DNA from: FACHB-T130 sp042747725
GTDB taxonomy: Bacteria; Cyanobacteriota; Cyanobacteriia; Cyanobacteriales; FACHB-T130
Direction of reading: 5' to 3'
Length of the DNA: 64,000 nucleotides
Assembly (NCBI RefSeq): GCF_042747725.1
Contig: NZ_JBHZGO010000048.1
Coordinates: 134,108 to 198,107 of the forward strand
The first letter of the stretch is position 1, and each line of letters starts with the position of its first letter. The position numbers and the translations under genes were made by a program. This document shows, piece by piece, positions 1-8,363 of the stretch. The notes below the pieces were generated by a model that made no database searches, was not told the DNA's origin, and saw nothing but the letters and a program-made list of their open reading frames with translations.

Positions 1-248
1 CCAGCGGTTGTCTAGATAGTGTCACCAGCCCCGCCTTCAGCAAGTCTCTAGAGCAAGCCTTGGAATGGGCAACTGACACCGTTGTAGTGGATCTGCTGTC
101 AGTCAACGCCGTGAAAAGGGACGGCGTCAAGTGCTTACTGGCGGGAATGAAGCGAGCCGTAGCACTAGGCAAGAATCTTTCGATTGAATTTCTGGATGTG
201 GCGACGCAAACAGTTCTGGAATCAGCTCGGAACAACTTTGCGTTATAG
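1..248 (+). CDS. C-terminal part of a STAS-like domain protein (5' end outside window)
   Basis: The reading frame is open from base 3 and ends with TAG at 246-248, so about 81 C-terminal residues are visible. The pattern resembles a STAS (anti-sigma factor antagonist) fold: a hydrophobic strand (TVVVDLLSV), a turn, a helix (LLAGMKRAVALGK), another strand (LSIEFL) and a last helix (TQTVLESARNNF). In classical members the turn after the central strand reads DSSG and carries the phosphorylated serine; here it reads KRDG, so canonical serine phosphorylation seems impossible. Family assignment is by pattern only. Start and N-terminal domains are not visible. Confidence 0.5.
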   Translation, partial: SGCLDSVTSPAFSKSLEQALEWATDTVVVDLLSVNAVKRDGVKCLLAGMKRAVALGKNLSIEFLDVATQTVLESARNNFAL

Positions 249-274
249 CAGTTGTCAATCAGCGTGAGATACAT

Positions 275-312
275 CGGTAGGTTAGCACAGAGCTAGCTGT
301 AATAACCTACCG
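275..312 (+). terminator. Inverted repeat after the STAS-like gene
   Basis: Perfect 10-bp arms CGGTAGGTTA (275-284) and TAACCTACCG (303-312) with an 18-nt loop, 26 bp after the stop codon. There is no T-run after the stem, so it may only stabilise the 3' end or be a repeat relic. Confidence 0.4.
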
Positions 313-606
313 TGAAGTGTATTGAACCTGACGAGGTTGTCACCCCGTCAGCATTGGTCATAGCGATCGCCTTAACGGATTGACTAGGAAAAACGGTTCT
401 CGACTCAACTTTCGGGTGGTATAGATTTCTTCTTCAACAGTCGATTTATTAAATTGTGCTGCTATCTATATTTAGCTCTTCCAAACTAGAAAATCCGTAA
501 ATATACTCTACTTATACCGTGAGTTCTCGCTTAGGTTTTATCTATGAGCCTGATGGCTCTCAATTTATTTTTAAACTGAACTGAATAGAAGAGGTTATGT
601 CTGACT
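313..606. other. Intergenic region upstream of the DUF4157 gene
   Basis: AT-rich, with one GCGATCGC-type site near 364 and no credible coding frame. It should hold the promoter of the gene starting at 607, but I see no convincing -35/-10 pair and no strong ribosome binding site directly before that ATG. Confidence 0.4.
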
Positions 607-2100
607 ATGGCAACGCGATCGCACGACCCTCAAAAAGCTCCGCAGAATTCTACTTTCCTACCAGTCAATAGTCAGTTTCAGCCGCGCCCTTTCGCAGTTC
701 AGGCGAAACCCCATCACGAAACACCAGACCTACAGGCACAACTGGAAAGTGCCCAGCGCTTTGGTCACAATTTCGCCAATATTTCAATCCAAAGTCCTGA
801 CATACCAATACCAACACCGCCACCGATTCAACGGAAGCTCACGATTGGAGAGCCAGGGGATAAGTACGAACAGGAGGCAGACAAGACAGCAGCAGAAGTG
901 GTGCAGCGGCTTCATGCACCGATGCCTAGTTATGGAAGGGATATTAGCCAGCCCGAAAGTAAGTTGGCTCAAACAATAAAAACTAGCATGGTGCAAAACT
1001 CCAACTCTATTCATCAACAGGGAATGCCGAATCGTGAAAACAATTTGATGAGAAAGTTGGATGTATCCGCCCTCCAACGCGAAGTGATGCCAGAAGAGGA
1101 CAAAGAACTCCAGATGAAGCCGACGCTCCAGCGCCAGTCTGGGGAGGGTGGAATGTCTGCTACACCGGATCTTGAAGCAACCATCCAACAGGCACGAGGA
1201 AGCGGACAGCCACTGGCGCAGAGTATCCGCGAACCGATGGAGCAGGCGTTTGGGGCTGACTTCAGCGGGGTGAAGATTCATACGGATGCTCAATCTAACC
1301 AGTTGAATCACTCAATCCAGGCGAAGGCATTTACGACTGGGCAGGATATTTTCTTCCGGCAGGGAGCGTATGAGCCGGGAAGCCGGGGCGGGCAAGAGTT
1401 GATTGCCCATGAACTTACTCACGTTGTTCAGCAGAATGGTAGTGCAGTGCAGCGATCGCTGCAACCGCAGCAAAAGTCCGTTATTCAGCGCCAGGGCGAT
1501 CAAAGTCCGGCACAGCCAACAGCAGGATTTAGTGGAGATGTGGCAGGAGATTTAGACAAACTCTACAAACAAGCAGAAGAAGCTCAACCGGAACTGTACG
1601 AAAAAGTCACTCAAATTGCCAATGAGACATCTGGGGTGGCAAAGCTACCTCAAGCCTTAAAAGGGCGAGAACGAGCGATGGAGAAAACAATGGCTGATTA
1701 CAAAGGGGATGTTTCTAAATTAGTAGATATTGCACGCGGTTCTATTGTTTACAAGTCATTTGCTGACTTAATGGGTGGGCTAGATATATGCAATAGAAAT
1801 TTAACGCTGGTGCGAGAAAAGAATCGCTTTGCACAACCCACTCCGGCTGGCTATCGCGATATTCTTCTAAACGTTCAGCTATCAAATAGTCATATTGCGG
1901 AATTGCAACTTCATCTAACCCAAATTCTAGAGGTTAAGTCAGGTGCAGGGCATAAAATATATGAAGAGGTTCGGAAAATAGAGGCAGCAGCTCAAACAGC
2001 CGATCGGGCTTTGAACTCAGAAGAAAGAGCAAAAATTGAGCAGCTTAATGCAGAAGCAAAAGCACTTTACGATCAGGCTTTAGCTAACGCGGGTGGATGA
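607..2100 (+). CDS. DUF4157 protein with RelA/SpoT-like C-terminal domain; candidate eCIS/polymorphic toxin
   Basis: 497 residues. Residues 1-80 are proline/glutamine-rich and probably disordered. Residues about 75-280 carry DUF4157 hallmarks: GEPGDKYEQEAD near 80-91, then GADFSGVKIHTDAQ and the zinc-protease-like HELTH at 268-272 followed by VVQQNG. DUF4157 is known as a cargo or toxin-associated domain of extracellular contractile injection systems. After a Q/S-rich linker, residues about 320-480 contain D374-I-A-R-G-S, G415-Y-R-D and E432-L-Q-L-H, matching in order the conserved blocks of RelA/SpoT-type nucleotidyltransferases, followed by GHKIYEEVRKIE. I infer a toxic or signalling nucleotidyltransferase delivered or processed through DUF4157. 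No injection-machine genes lie in the window. The next gene, 94 bp downstream on the same strand, may be its partner. Confidence 0.75.
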   Translation: MATRSHDPQKAPQNSTFLPVNSQFQPRPFAVQAKPHHETPDLQAQLESAQRFGHNFANISIQSPDIPIPTPPPIQRKLTIGEPGDKYEQEADKTAAEVVQRLHAPMPSYGRDISQPESKLAQTIKTSMVQNSNSIHQQGMPNRENNLMRKLDVSALQREVMPEEDKELQMKPTLQRQSGEGGMSATPDLEATIQQARGSGQPLAQSIREPMEQAFGADFSGVKIHTDAQSNQLNHSIQAKAFTTGQDIFFRQGAYEPGSRGGQELIAHELTHVVQQNGSAVQRSLQPQQKSVIQRQGDQSPAQPTAGFSGDVAGDLDKLYKQAEEAQPELYEKVTQIANETSGVAKLPQALKGRERAMEKTMADYKGDVSKLVDIARGSIVYKSFADLMGGLDICNRNLTLVREKNRFAQPTPAGYRDILLNVQLSNSHIAELQLHLTQILEVKSGAGHKIYEEVRKIEAAAQTADRALNSEERAKIEQLNAEAKALYDQALANAGG

Positions 2101-2194
2101 TTGACATTGACTGGATAACTCAGAGTAATGTCAGTATGCACTCAATAGAATCGGTACAAGCAGCGAATCAAGTTAACTAGCGGATCATCATATT

Positions 2195-2416
2195 ATGGAC
2201 TTACCACTCTACTGCATTGTAGGAGATCGACCCGTTAAGGCAATCGAGACGGAAGACGGGGGCATGGATGTTCTTGCCTACGAGTGGGATACTGGCGAGT
2301 TTAAGCGTGCAATGCAGTATCTTTCAAAGATTACTTTGGGAGACGGGGAAATAGATTATCTTTCTGAGAAAGAGTTTGAGCAGTATGTCGCAAAACTGCG
2401 TCAACAAGCATCATAG
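2195..2416 (+). CDS. Small acidic protein downstream of the DUF4157 toxin candidate
   Basis: 73 residues, acidic, no signal peptide or membrane segment. It opens with MDLPLYCIVGDRPVKAIET and alternates predicted strands with a helix (EFKRAMQYLSKI) and an acidic C-terminal helix (SEKEFEQYVAKLRQQ). I recognise no domain. Position and orientation right after the toxin candidate make an immunity or chaperone role possible; it could equally be an independent conserved small cyanobacterial protein. No clear Shine-Dalgarno precedes the ATG. Confidence 0.6.
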   Translation: MDLPLYCIVGDRPVKAIETEDGGMDVLAYEWDTGEFKRAMQYLSKITLGDGEIDYLSEKEFEQYVAKLRQQAS

Positions 2417-2642
2417 GCAGCAAAACCCCTTCACTCATCGTGTAGGGGTAAGGCAATTGGTCATTGGTCATTAGAGCGATCGCAACTGGCAGCTAGTAGA
2501 TTCGTTCTGATTATTCTAAGTAATCCAAATCAACTTAGAGGATGTTGGTTTTACTCTCACAAACGACTGTTTGTGGGGCAAGACAAGGAAGTGTTTTTAT
2601 TGACCAGAGCGGTTAAAGACAAGTTAACGGAGAAGGAATACA

Positions 2643-2683
2643 ATCATCATCCCCTGCTCAGGTATCGGAGAGGGGATGATGAT
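2643..2683. terminator. Long hairpin between convergent genes
   Basis: Perfect 13-bp arms at 2643-2655 and 2671-2683 (right arm AGGGGATGATGAT) with a 15-nt loop. It lies between the rightward 73-residue gene ending at 2416 and the leftward pentapeptide gene ending at 2724, where a bidirectional terminator is expected, but it lacks a T-run. Confidence 0.4.
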
Positions 2684-2723
2684 CGATCAAATGATGGTTA
2701 TCTCAGGTTGCCGCTAATCCAAA

Positions 2724-3950
2724 TCAACCACCCAATAAAGCCCTTGCCTTCGCTTCAGCAGGGGCAATAACTTTGTCCTTGAGAGAGGCGATCGCTTCCT
2801 CAAAAGCGTTATACCAGTAAGTTTCCAACACCCAAGGATAGCGCTGGAAATCTTCAAACATCGCGTATTCCTTATGGGCTGAAGTGTGCAGCAATGGCTG
2901 CACCGGCACCGATTGCAGATTGGGAATAATGGCGTGCAATTCTTGAGGAATACTTCTAGGATCGGTGAGGTCGGCAATGATGAACCGCGAAATCTGAGCC
3001 AGCGTCGAGATGGTTTGCGTCAGGTCTTTACTCGTCGATGTCTCGCAGTCTATAACCACCGGCAAATAATTATATTTGCGAAGCGCATCCAAGATGGGCT
3101 GGCGCTCCTGCGTGCAGCGACCCAGAACCAGTATGACTTTAGAACAGATAGTGTTATTGAAATCGGGGATTTTTTGATTGTTGAGCAGCAGACTGATAAA
3201 CTCGGCAACTTCCAGATTGTCCACCGCGATCGCGGGTTCGCCAAAAGCAGTGATGACTAAACTCAACTGATTGGCTCCCTTCAGTTTTAATCCCAAAGTG
3301 GAAATCCCATATATTGAACACCCCTCAAGGTTGGCTTTCTCTAAATTTGTCCGCACCACCTGAGCCTCGCTCAAGTTTGCCCATCTCAGGTCTGCCTTGC
3401 GGAAGTCTGCCACGCTGACAACGGCTCGTCTCAGGTTTGCCCATCTCAGGTCTGCCCCACTGAAGTTGGCTTCACTGATTTGTGAATTGCTCAAGTTGGT
3501 GCCGCTGAGGACTGCCCGTTTTAAGTTGGTTTTGTTGAATTTTACCTTGCTGAGATTGGCAGCGTTCAGGAATGCGCCGTTGAGGTCAGCCCCGTCTAGG
3601 AGTGCGCCGCTCAAGTTTGCCCATCTCAAGTCTGCCCCGCTGAGGTTGGCTCTGCTGAGGTTGGCTCCGCTCAGGTTAGCCGAGGTCAGATTAGCCCCGC
3701 TGAAGTTGACTAAGGAGAGGTCAGCCCCGCTGAGATTGGCTGTGCTGAGGTTCGCTCCTCTGAGGTTAGCCATCTTTAGGTCTGGTTGGATTTGAGGATT
3801 CTGTTGTCTTTCCTCATTCCAGGCTTCCACTCCTTGTCTGAGCAAATCTAATTGTTGCTTGTTTGTCCTATTTTTTAACCCGGTTACAATCTCAATTACT
3901 GTAGGGTTTGTTTTAAAATCTAGGTTGTTTTTTGCCATATAGCTTTCCAT
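2724..3950 (-). CDS. Pentapeptide-repeat protein with TIR-like C-terminal domain (copy 1)
   Basis: 408 residues. Residues 1-60 form a helical N-terminus (KQQLDLLRQGVEAWNEERQQ) shared with the paralogue at 4894-6099. Residues about 60-210 are pentapeptide repeats of the A(D/N)LSG type, a family known to form a right-handed quadrilateral beta-helix. After GCSIYGISTLGLKLKGANQ comes a globular domain of about 190 residues with strands KVILVLGR and FIIADLT, the motif DPRSIPQEL and the tail KVIAPAEAKARALLGG. This C-terminal module recurs in cyanobacterial pentapeptide proteins and resembles TIR/Rossmann-like folds; I infer a nucleotide-binding or signalling role. Alternative start: Met-5. Confidence 0.8.
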   Translation of the reverse strand: MESYMAKNNLDFKTNPTVIEIVTGLKNRTNKQQLDLLRQGVEAWNEERQQNPQIQPDLKMANLRGANLSTANLSGADLSLVNFSGANLTSANLSGANLSRANLSGADLRWANLSGALLDGADLNGAFLNAANLSKVKFNKTNLKRAVLSGTNLSNSQISEANFSGADLRWANLRRAVVSVADFRKADLRWANLSEAQVVRTNLEKANLEGCSIYGISTLGLKLKGANQLSLVITAFGEPAIAVDNLEVAEFISLLLNNQKIPDFNNTICSKVILVLGRCTQERQPILDALRKYNYLPVVIDCETSTSKDLTQTISTLAQISRFIIADLTDPRSIPQELHAIIPNLQSVPVQPLLHTSAHKEYAMFEDFQRYPWVLETYWYNAFEEAIASLKDKVIAPAEAKARALLGG

Positions 3951-4726
3951 AAATCCTCTCTAAATTCAGAAACATTCAGTACTTGAACTCAGATATCCAA
4001 GCATACTTCAAGTTATTGCGACTAGCGACTTCACGCTTTTGCAGGCAACTAATTCTTGTAAGTTTGGATTCAACAAATTAAGTAAGTACGTAATTGCACG
4101 TAAATAGTTTAATTTGGTGATCTATATCTTAAGGAATACGATTTGAATATGGCTACAGTTAAGAGTGCGTATTTACAGAATCTTTAAATAAGTAGTATAT
4201 TTACTGAGCTTAAAGGTAAATGTTGCAGGAAATGTTACTAAGAGTACAGACAAAAATGACATAATATGTATCAGGGCAGATGCCTTCTCTTGTGTTGAAC
4301 TACGTGAGATTACGGGGGCACTCCGGAAGAAGAGGGTAAAAGCGATCGCCAGATAGCGATAGTGCTAAGGGTTTTATTTAGCCTGAAAAGCATAAACTAA
4401 ATGCCGTTCAACCGCTTTTGGGTAAGTTGAAAAAACCGTCGTCGGTTTTATAGCTTCGTTATCGGCTTCGCACTTACTCATGCGATCGGTACGCAATTCT
4501 AGAAAAACCACCCGGTAAAATTGAAAGCCAGTTTCCGCAGAAGTCGGCAGAGCTTTGTCAAGAGTCTTGCCACATTTTTCTCGACTCACGCCCGCGAATT
4601 CTGGAAAAATTTACCGGGTGTGCCACGCCAATTCCGACAGAACTTTGTAGCTTAAAATACAAATCCTGCTTCCGTAGTTGCAGAAGACACCCTAAGCAAG
4701 ATGGCTATTTCAGCAAAAAATCAGCG
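3951..4726. other. Intergenic region between the pentapeptide paralogues
   Basis: AT-rich and without a convincing gene. An open frame on the minus strand at 4374-4589 has no recognisable features and I do not call it. Degenerate inverted copies of a CACCCGGTAAA-type segment occur near 4509 and 4607, suggesting decayed repeat material. The part next to 3950 should carry the promoter of the leftward gene. Confidence 0.4.
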
Positions 4727-4900
4727 TCAGCCATTGTAGAGGTACGGGATTGCCGTGCCGAAAGCCGTTGTTAAGACGATTGATTCTTTGGAAGTCCTAA
4801 CGCCTTCAACCCAAGCGGGTGTGACTCCCTCAGCTAAAAATCGTTTCACCCGTCCATTGAGTTCGTCTGTGTCCTGAGCGTTGGGTAGTTTTGCTAACTT
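4727..4900 (-). pseudogene. Short coding-like remnant abutting the pentapeptide gene
   Basis: An open frame of 57 codons ends at TGA (complement 4727-4729) and reads as plausible protein (LNGRVKRFLAEGVTP...VEGVRTSKESIVL...IPYLYNG). It overlaps the last codons of the pentapeptide gene in the -1 frame and has no ATG; GTG at its VKRFLAEG segment is the best internal start. It may be the end of a decayed gene or a -1 frameshifted extension of the pentapeptide protein. Family unknown. Confidence 0.3.
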
Positions 4901-6099
4901 CCGCCCAGTAAATCTTTCGCCCTCGCCTCAGCGGGGGCGATAATTTTTTCTTCTACAGAAGCGATCGCATCTTCAAGGCTCTGATACTGGTAAATGGATT
5001 GAGCGTAGGGATATTCCTGAAACTCCTCCGACACAGCCGCCTCTTTGCTATTCACTTGCACTAACGGTTGCACCGGCACCAAAGGGATACCCTGGAGAAT
5101 TTTTAGTAATTCTTGGGGGATGCTGCTGGCGTCCGTGAAATCCACAATCATAAACTTCGCCATCCCAGCTACGGTGGAGATTGCCTCTATGAGTTCCGGC
5201 GTAGCTGCTTTTTCTAACTCCACCGACAAAGGCAAATAGTCATGTTGGCGAAGGGCATTCCGAATCCCCTCCAGCAAATCTTTCCGCCCATCTGCTTTGA
5301 AGCTGCCCAAGATCGGCACGATATTGGAGGCAACCGAGGGGAAAACCTCGCGGATTTTCTGGTGATTCAGCAACAAGTAAATAAACGTCGCTACTTCCAG
5401 ATTATCCAGCGCGATCGCCGGTTCCCCTGGCGGAGTAATCACCAAATTTGACTGGTTGGCTCCTTCCAGCTTTAACCCCCAAGACGAAATCCCATAAACT
5501 AAGCAACCCTCCAGGTTCGCATTCTCAAAGTTAGTCTTGAACAACCTTGCCCCCATCAAGTTTGCCCCACCTAAATTCGTCCCGCGCAGATCGGCTCCTT
5601 GTAAATCCGCCCCAATCAGGTTCGCTTTGAACAAATCCGCCTCGCGGAGGTTCGCCCCGATTAGATTGGCTCCCCGCATATCTACCTCTGTGAGGTTCGC
5701 CCCCATCAAATTCGCCCCAGACAAATCGGCTTTACCAAGGTAGACCCAGTGCATATCTGCGCCTTCGAGGTTTACCCGGCTCAGGTTCGCCTCAAAGAGG
5801 TAGGCTTCGCTGAGATTAGCTTCAGTGATATCTGCCTCTGACAAGTCCGCTTTACTCAGGTATGCTCCCCGTAAATCCGCACCCCGAAGGTCTGTTTGAT
5901 GCAGAGATGCCTGCATCAGATTGACTCCACTCAGGTCAGCACTGCACAGAGACGCCCCCATCAGGTTGACTCCACCCAAATCTTCCTGGCGTAAATCGGC
6001 TCCAATTAGATTTGGCGAGATTCCAGGACTCAATTTACGCCACTTATTCCAGGCTTCTACTCCTTGCTTGAGTAAAGCCCACTGTTGCTTGTTTGCCAT
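4894..6099 (-). CDS. Pentapeptide-repeat protein with TIR-like C-terminal domain (copy 2)
   Basis: 401 residues, clearly paralogous to copy 1 along its whole length: N-terminal helix KQQWALLKQGVEAWNKW, pentapeptide beta-helix from about 32 to 195, junction ANLEGCLVYGISSWGLKLEG, then the TIR/Rossmann-like domain with IVPILGSF, FMIVDFTD, SSIPQEL and the tail KIIAPAEARAKDLLGG. The repeats have diverged much more than the C-terminal domain. Both copies point left and are separated by about 940 bp, so they are probably transcribed separately. Possible roles include signalling or defence; no enzyme activity is shown. Confidence 0.8.
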   Translation of the reverse strand: MANKQQWALLKQGVEAWNKWRKLSPGISPNLIGADLRQEDLGGVNLMGASLCSADLSGVNLMQASLHQTDLRGADLRGAYLSKADLSEADITEANLSEAYLFEANLSRVNLEGADMHWVYLGKADLSGANLMGANLTEVDMRGANLIGANLREADLFKANLIGADLQGADLRGTNLGGANLMGARLFKTNFENANLEGCLVYGISSWGLKLEGANQSNLVITPPGEPAIALDNLEVATFIYLLLNHQKIREVFPSVASNIVPILGSFKADGRKDLLEGIRNALRQHDYLPLSVELEKAATPELIEAISTVAGMAKFMIVDFTDASSIPQELLKILQGIPLVPVQPLVQVNSKEAAVSEEFQEYPYAQSIYQYQSLEDAIASVEEKIIAPAEARAKDLLGGS

Positions 6100-6854
6100 G
6101 CACTTCAGCTCCCCTCTCTTTTGGCAGATGCGATGATTGTTGGTTAGGCACCCACAAAGGGTACCCGACGATGTCTTGGCGGTTCAAATCGGTTCTCCTG
6201 CGCCCTGATATAGAGATGATACTGGTAGCAAATTCTCAAAAAACTGCTGAAATCCCCGTTTTCTGAAAGAAAAGGATTTGGGCAAAGGCAGTTCGATCGA
6301 TTCACTAAGCGGCTTGTAGATATTTACTGAGGTTTCCTGGGAACCCTAAAAGGGATAGCGACTCTACTCTGACGACGAGAGCCGAGATTCCAAGTGCTGT
6401 CACCAGTCAGTCTTTGGGTAGAAAAAGTGGGAAAGAGATGTTTAAGGGAGGAAAGTCTGGCGCTGAATCCTTTTCCCGAAAAGACACTCCCTTTCCCCCT
6501 AACCCTTCCTTACAAGGGCAGGGGAAACCACCGAATCACCCTTTCCAAGGGGAAATGTTAACCGAAGATGTATTGGTTTTACGTCCACTGGTCAAAGTCA
6601 CGATTGTTACCATTTATTAACTAGCGGCAGAGAGATTTTATTATTTTGAATGTTTGTTTCAAAGGATTGAGAAAGTTATCTGACTGCGGGAAGCTGCCCA
6701 ACGGAGACTTCTCAGTCTATCGTTCTAAAACGTCCATCTTCGAGCCAAGACAGACAGGACTGTCGTCCGTGCTGTCGGCAAGAGGTCTGTTTAGTAGAGA
6801 GAAAGTCAGTGGTTCCCGATTCCAGCGTATCTAAATCAGTCGAGGAGTTTACCG
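6100..6854. other. Long intergenic region with divergent promoters and repeat material
   Basis: About 755 bp between divergently transcribed genes. Near 6480-6560 a C/G-rich segment (CTTTCCCCCTAACCCTTCC, then AAGGGCAGGGG) has the look of a dispersed repeat. Short open frames here (6414-6620, 6646-6834) show no protein-like composition. GAGGAG at 6842-6847 is the ribosome binding site of the next gene. Confidence 0.5.
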
Positions 6855-8318
6855 TTGCAAGTCCCAGTTGAAACCGTATCTCTTCCAGTTTTGGAGGTTT
6901 TAGAAACTACCGCCGCTTCCCCAGTGGTAGTTTCTTCCAATCCACCCTCCAAACTTTCCAAACAGGAAATTCGGTCTAGCCTGAAGGCGTCTACGTGGGA
7001 TGCTGTCTTTGCTGTCATGTTTGGCGGCATTACGGGTGGCGTCCTGCTCAGTAATTTCTTGCTCCAATTGGGTGCAAGTCCAATGGAGATTGGGATGCTG
7101 TCGTCCGTTCCCATGCTGGTGAATTTGCTGCAACCACTGGGAGCTTATCTGTCAGAACGAACCACCAGTCGCCACTGGTTTAATGTCTGGATTTACGGCC
7201 CGTCGCGGCTGCTGTGGCTGATTTTAGTGGCGGGAATTGGTTGGAATTGTTGGCACCAAACCGATTCGCACAGCCTGGTCATCTGGACATTAGCCATCGT
7301 CTTGGCAACCAATGTCATTGGCAGCTTGGGCAGTGCTAACTGGCTCAGTTGGATGGCGGCGTTGGTTCCGGAGCAGTTGCGGGGGCGATATTTTGGCGTT
7401 CGCAATAGTGCTATCAGCTTGACCACTCTGCTCTCTGTGCCGCTGCTCGGTTTAGCCGTGTCGGCTTGGCCTGGTGGGGCGCTTCAGGGTTACGGTGTGG
7501 TCTTGTGCTTGGGAGTCATCATTGGGTTAATTAGTTTGGGCTGTCAGTTCTTTATGGTGGATGTGAACCCGCTGACGCAGCACGGCACTGCTGACGACGC
7601 AGGGGAAACTGAGGGTTGGGGAAGTGCGATCGCTCTCCTCAAAAATGGCAATTTTTTAAGGTTTCTGTTTTACTTTAGCTTTTGGGCATTTGCTGTTAAT
7701 ATCTGCACTCCTTTCTTCAGTCTCTACCTGCTGGACAACCTAAATATCGATGTTAGCTGGGTAACGCTCTATAGCAGTTTAACGGCTGCGGCTACCTTGG
7801 TGATGATGGTGGTATGGGGGAAGCTGGCAGACCGAATTGGGAATCGTCCGCTTCTGGTATTTGTGGGGGTGTTGGTCGCACTGACGCCTTTACTCTGGCT
7901 GGGACTTGGGGCTGACCCAGTTTCAGTTTGGGTTTGGTTCCCGCTTTTACACCTGTTTATGGGTGGCACCTGGGCAGCGATTGACTTGTGTACCAACAAT
8001 TTGCAAATGGCAGTGGCAGCGGGACGCCATCAATCTGCCTACTTTGCGATCGCTGCGGCGGTTGCGGGTGTCAGTGGCGCACTGGGAACTACTGTAGGGG
8101 GCTTTCTGGCTGAGTTGGACAATTTCGGTGGCTTGCCAACCGTGTTTGCTCTGTCCGCTGTTTTACGACTTGTGGCTATCCTGCCTTTAGTATTTGTCAA
8201 GGAGCATCGCAGTCATCCGATTCGGAAGGTTTGGCGATCGCTCTTTCCGACGAAACCCCAACTTGTACCGCTTTCAGTCCCGATTTCTGTAGATCCACTG
8301 ACAAATCGATCAGAATAA
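6855..8318 (+). CDS. Major facilitator superfamily transporter
   Basis: 487 residues with about 12 hydrophobic segments. The cytoplasmic N-terminus (about 45 residues) precedes TM1 (AVFAVMFGGITGGVLLSNF). An MFS-type loop follows TM2-3 (SERTTSRHWFNVW), and the second half has a matching loop (WGKLADRIGNRPLLVF, motif A-like). The start is TTG at 6855 because GAGGAG lies 7 nt upstream and the first ATG would remove part of TM1. Substrate unknown. It precedes moaA by 45 bp in the same direction, so the two may be co-transcribed, although a small hairpin (8331-8354) sits between them. Confidence 0.85.
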   Translation: MQVPVETVSLPVLEVLETTAASPVVVSSNPPSKLSKQEIRSSLKASTWDAVFAVMFGGITGGVLLSNFLLQLGASPMEIGMLSSVPMLVNLLQPLGAYLSERTTSRHWFNVWIYGPSRLLWLILVAGIGWNCWHQTDSHSLVIWTLAIVLATNVIGSLGSANWLSWMAALVPEQLRGRYFGVRNSAISLTTLLSVPLLGLAVSAWPGGALQGYGVVLCLGVIIGLISLGCQFFMVDVNPLTQHGTADDAGETEGWGSAIALLKNGNFLRFLFYFSFWAFAVNICTPFFSLYLLDNLNIDVSWVTLYSSLTAAATLVMMVVWGKLADRIGNRPLLVFVGVLVALTPLLWLGLGADPVSVWVWFPLLHLFMGGTWAAIDLCTNNLQMAVAAGRHQSAYFAIAAAVAGVSGALGTTVGGFLAELDNFGGLPTVFALSAVLRLVAILPLVFVKEHRSHPIRKVWRSLFPTKPQLVPLSVPISVDPLTNRSE

Positions 8319-8363
8319 GGGTAAGGGTTAGGGGTTGGTGTTCTCATCAACCCCAAAAAAAAC

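Noticed and set aside
3397..3795. Open frame antisense to the first pentapeptide gene (and similar ones at 5537-5743 and 5921-6136)
   Set aside because: They mirror the 15-bp periodicity of the pentapeptide repeats; composition is a by-product of the sense strand.
4374..4589. 71-codon open frame on the minus strand between the pentapeptide genes
   Set aside because: No domain, no ribosome site, and it covers decayed repeat-like DNA.
6414..6834. Two short open frames upstream of the MFS gene
   Set aside because: Composition reflects C/G-run repeats and is not protein-like; no start signals.
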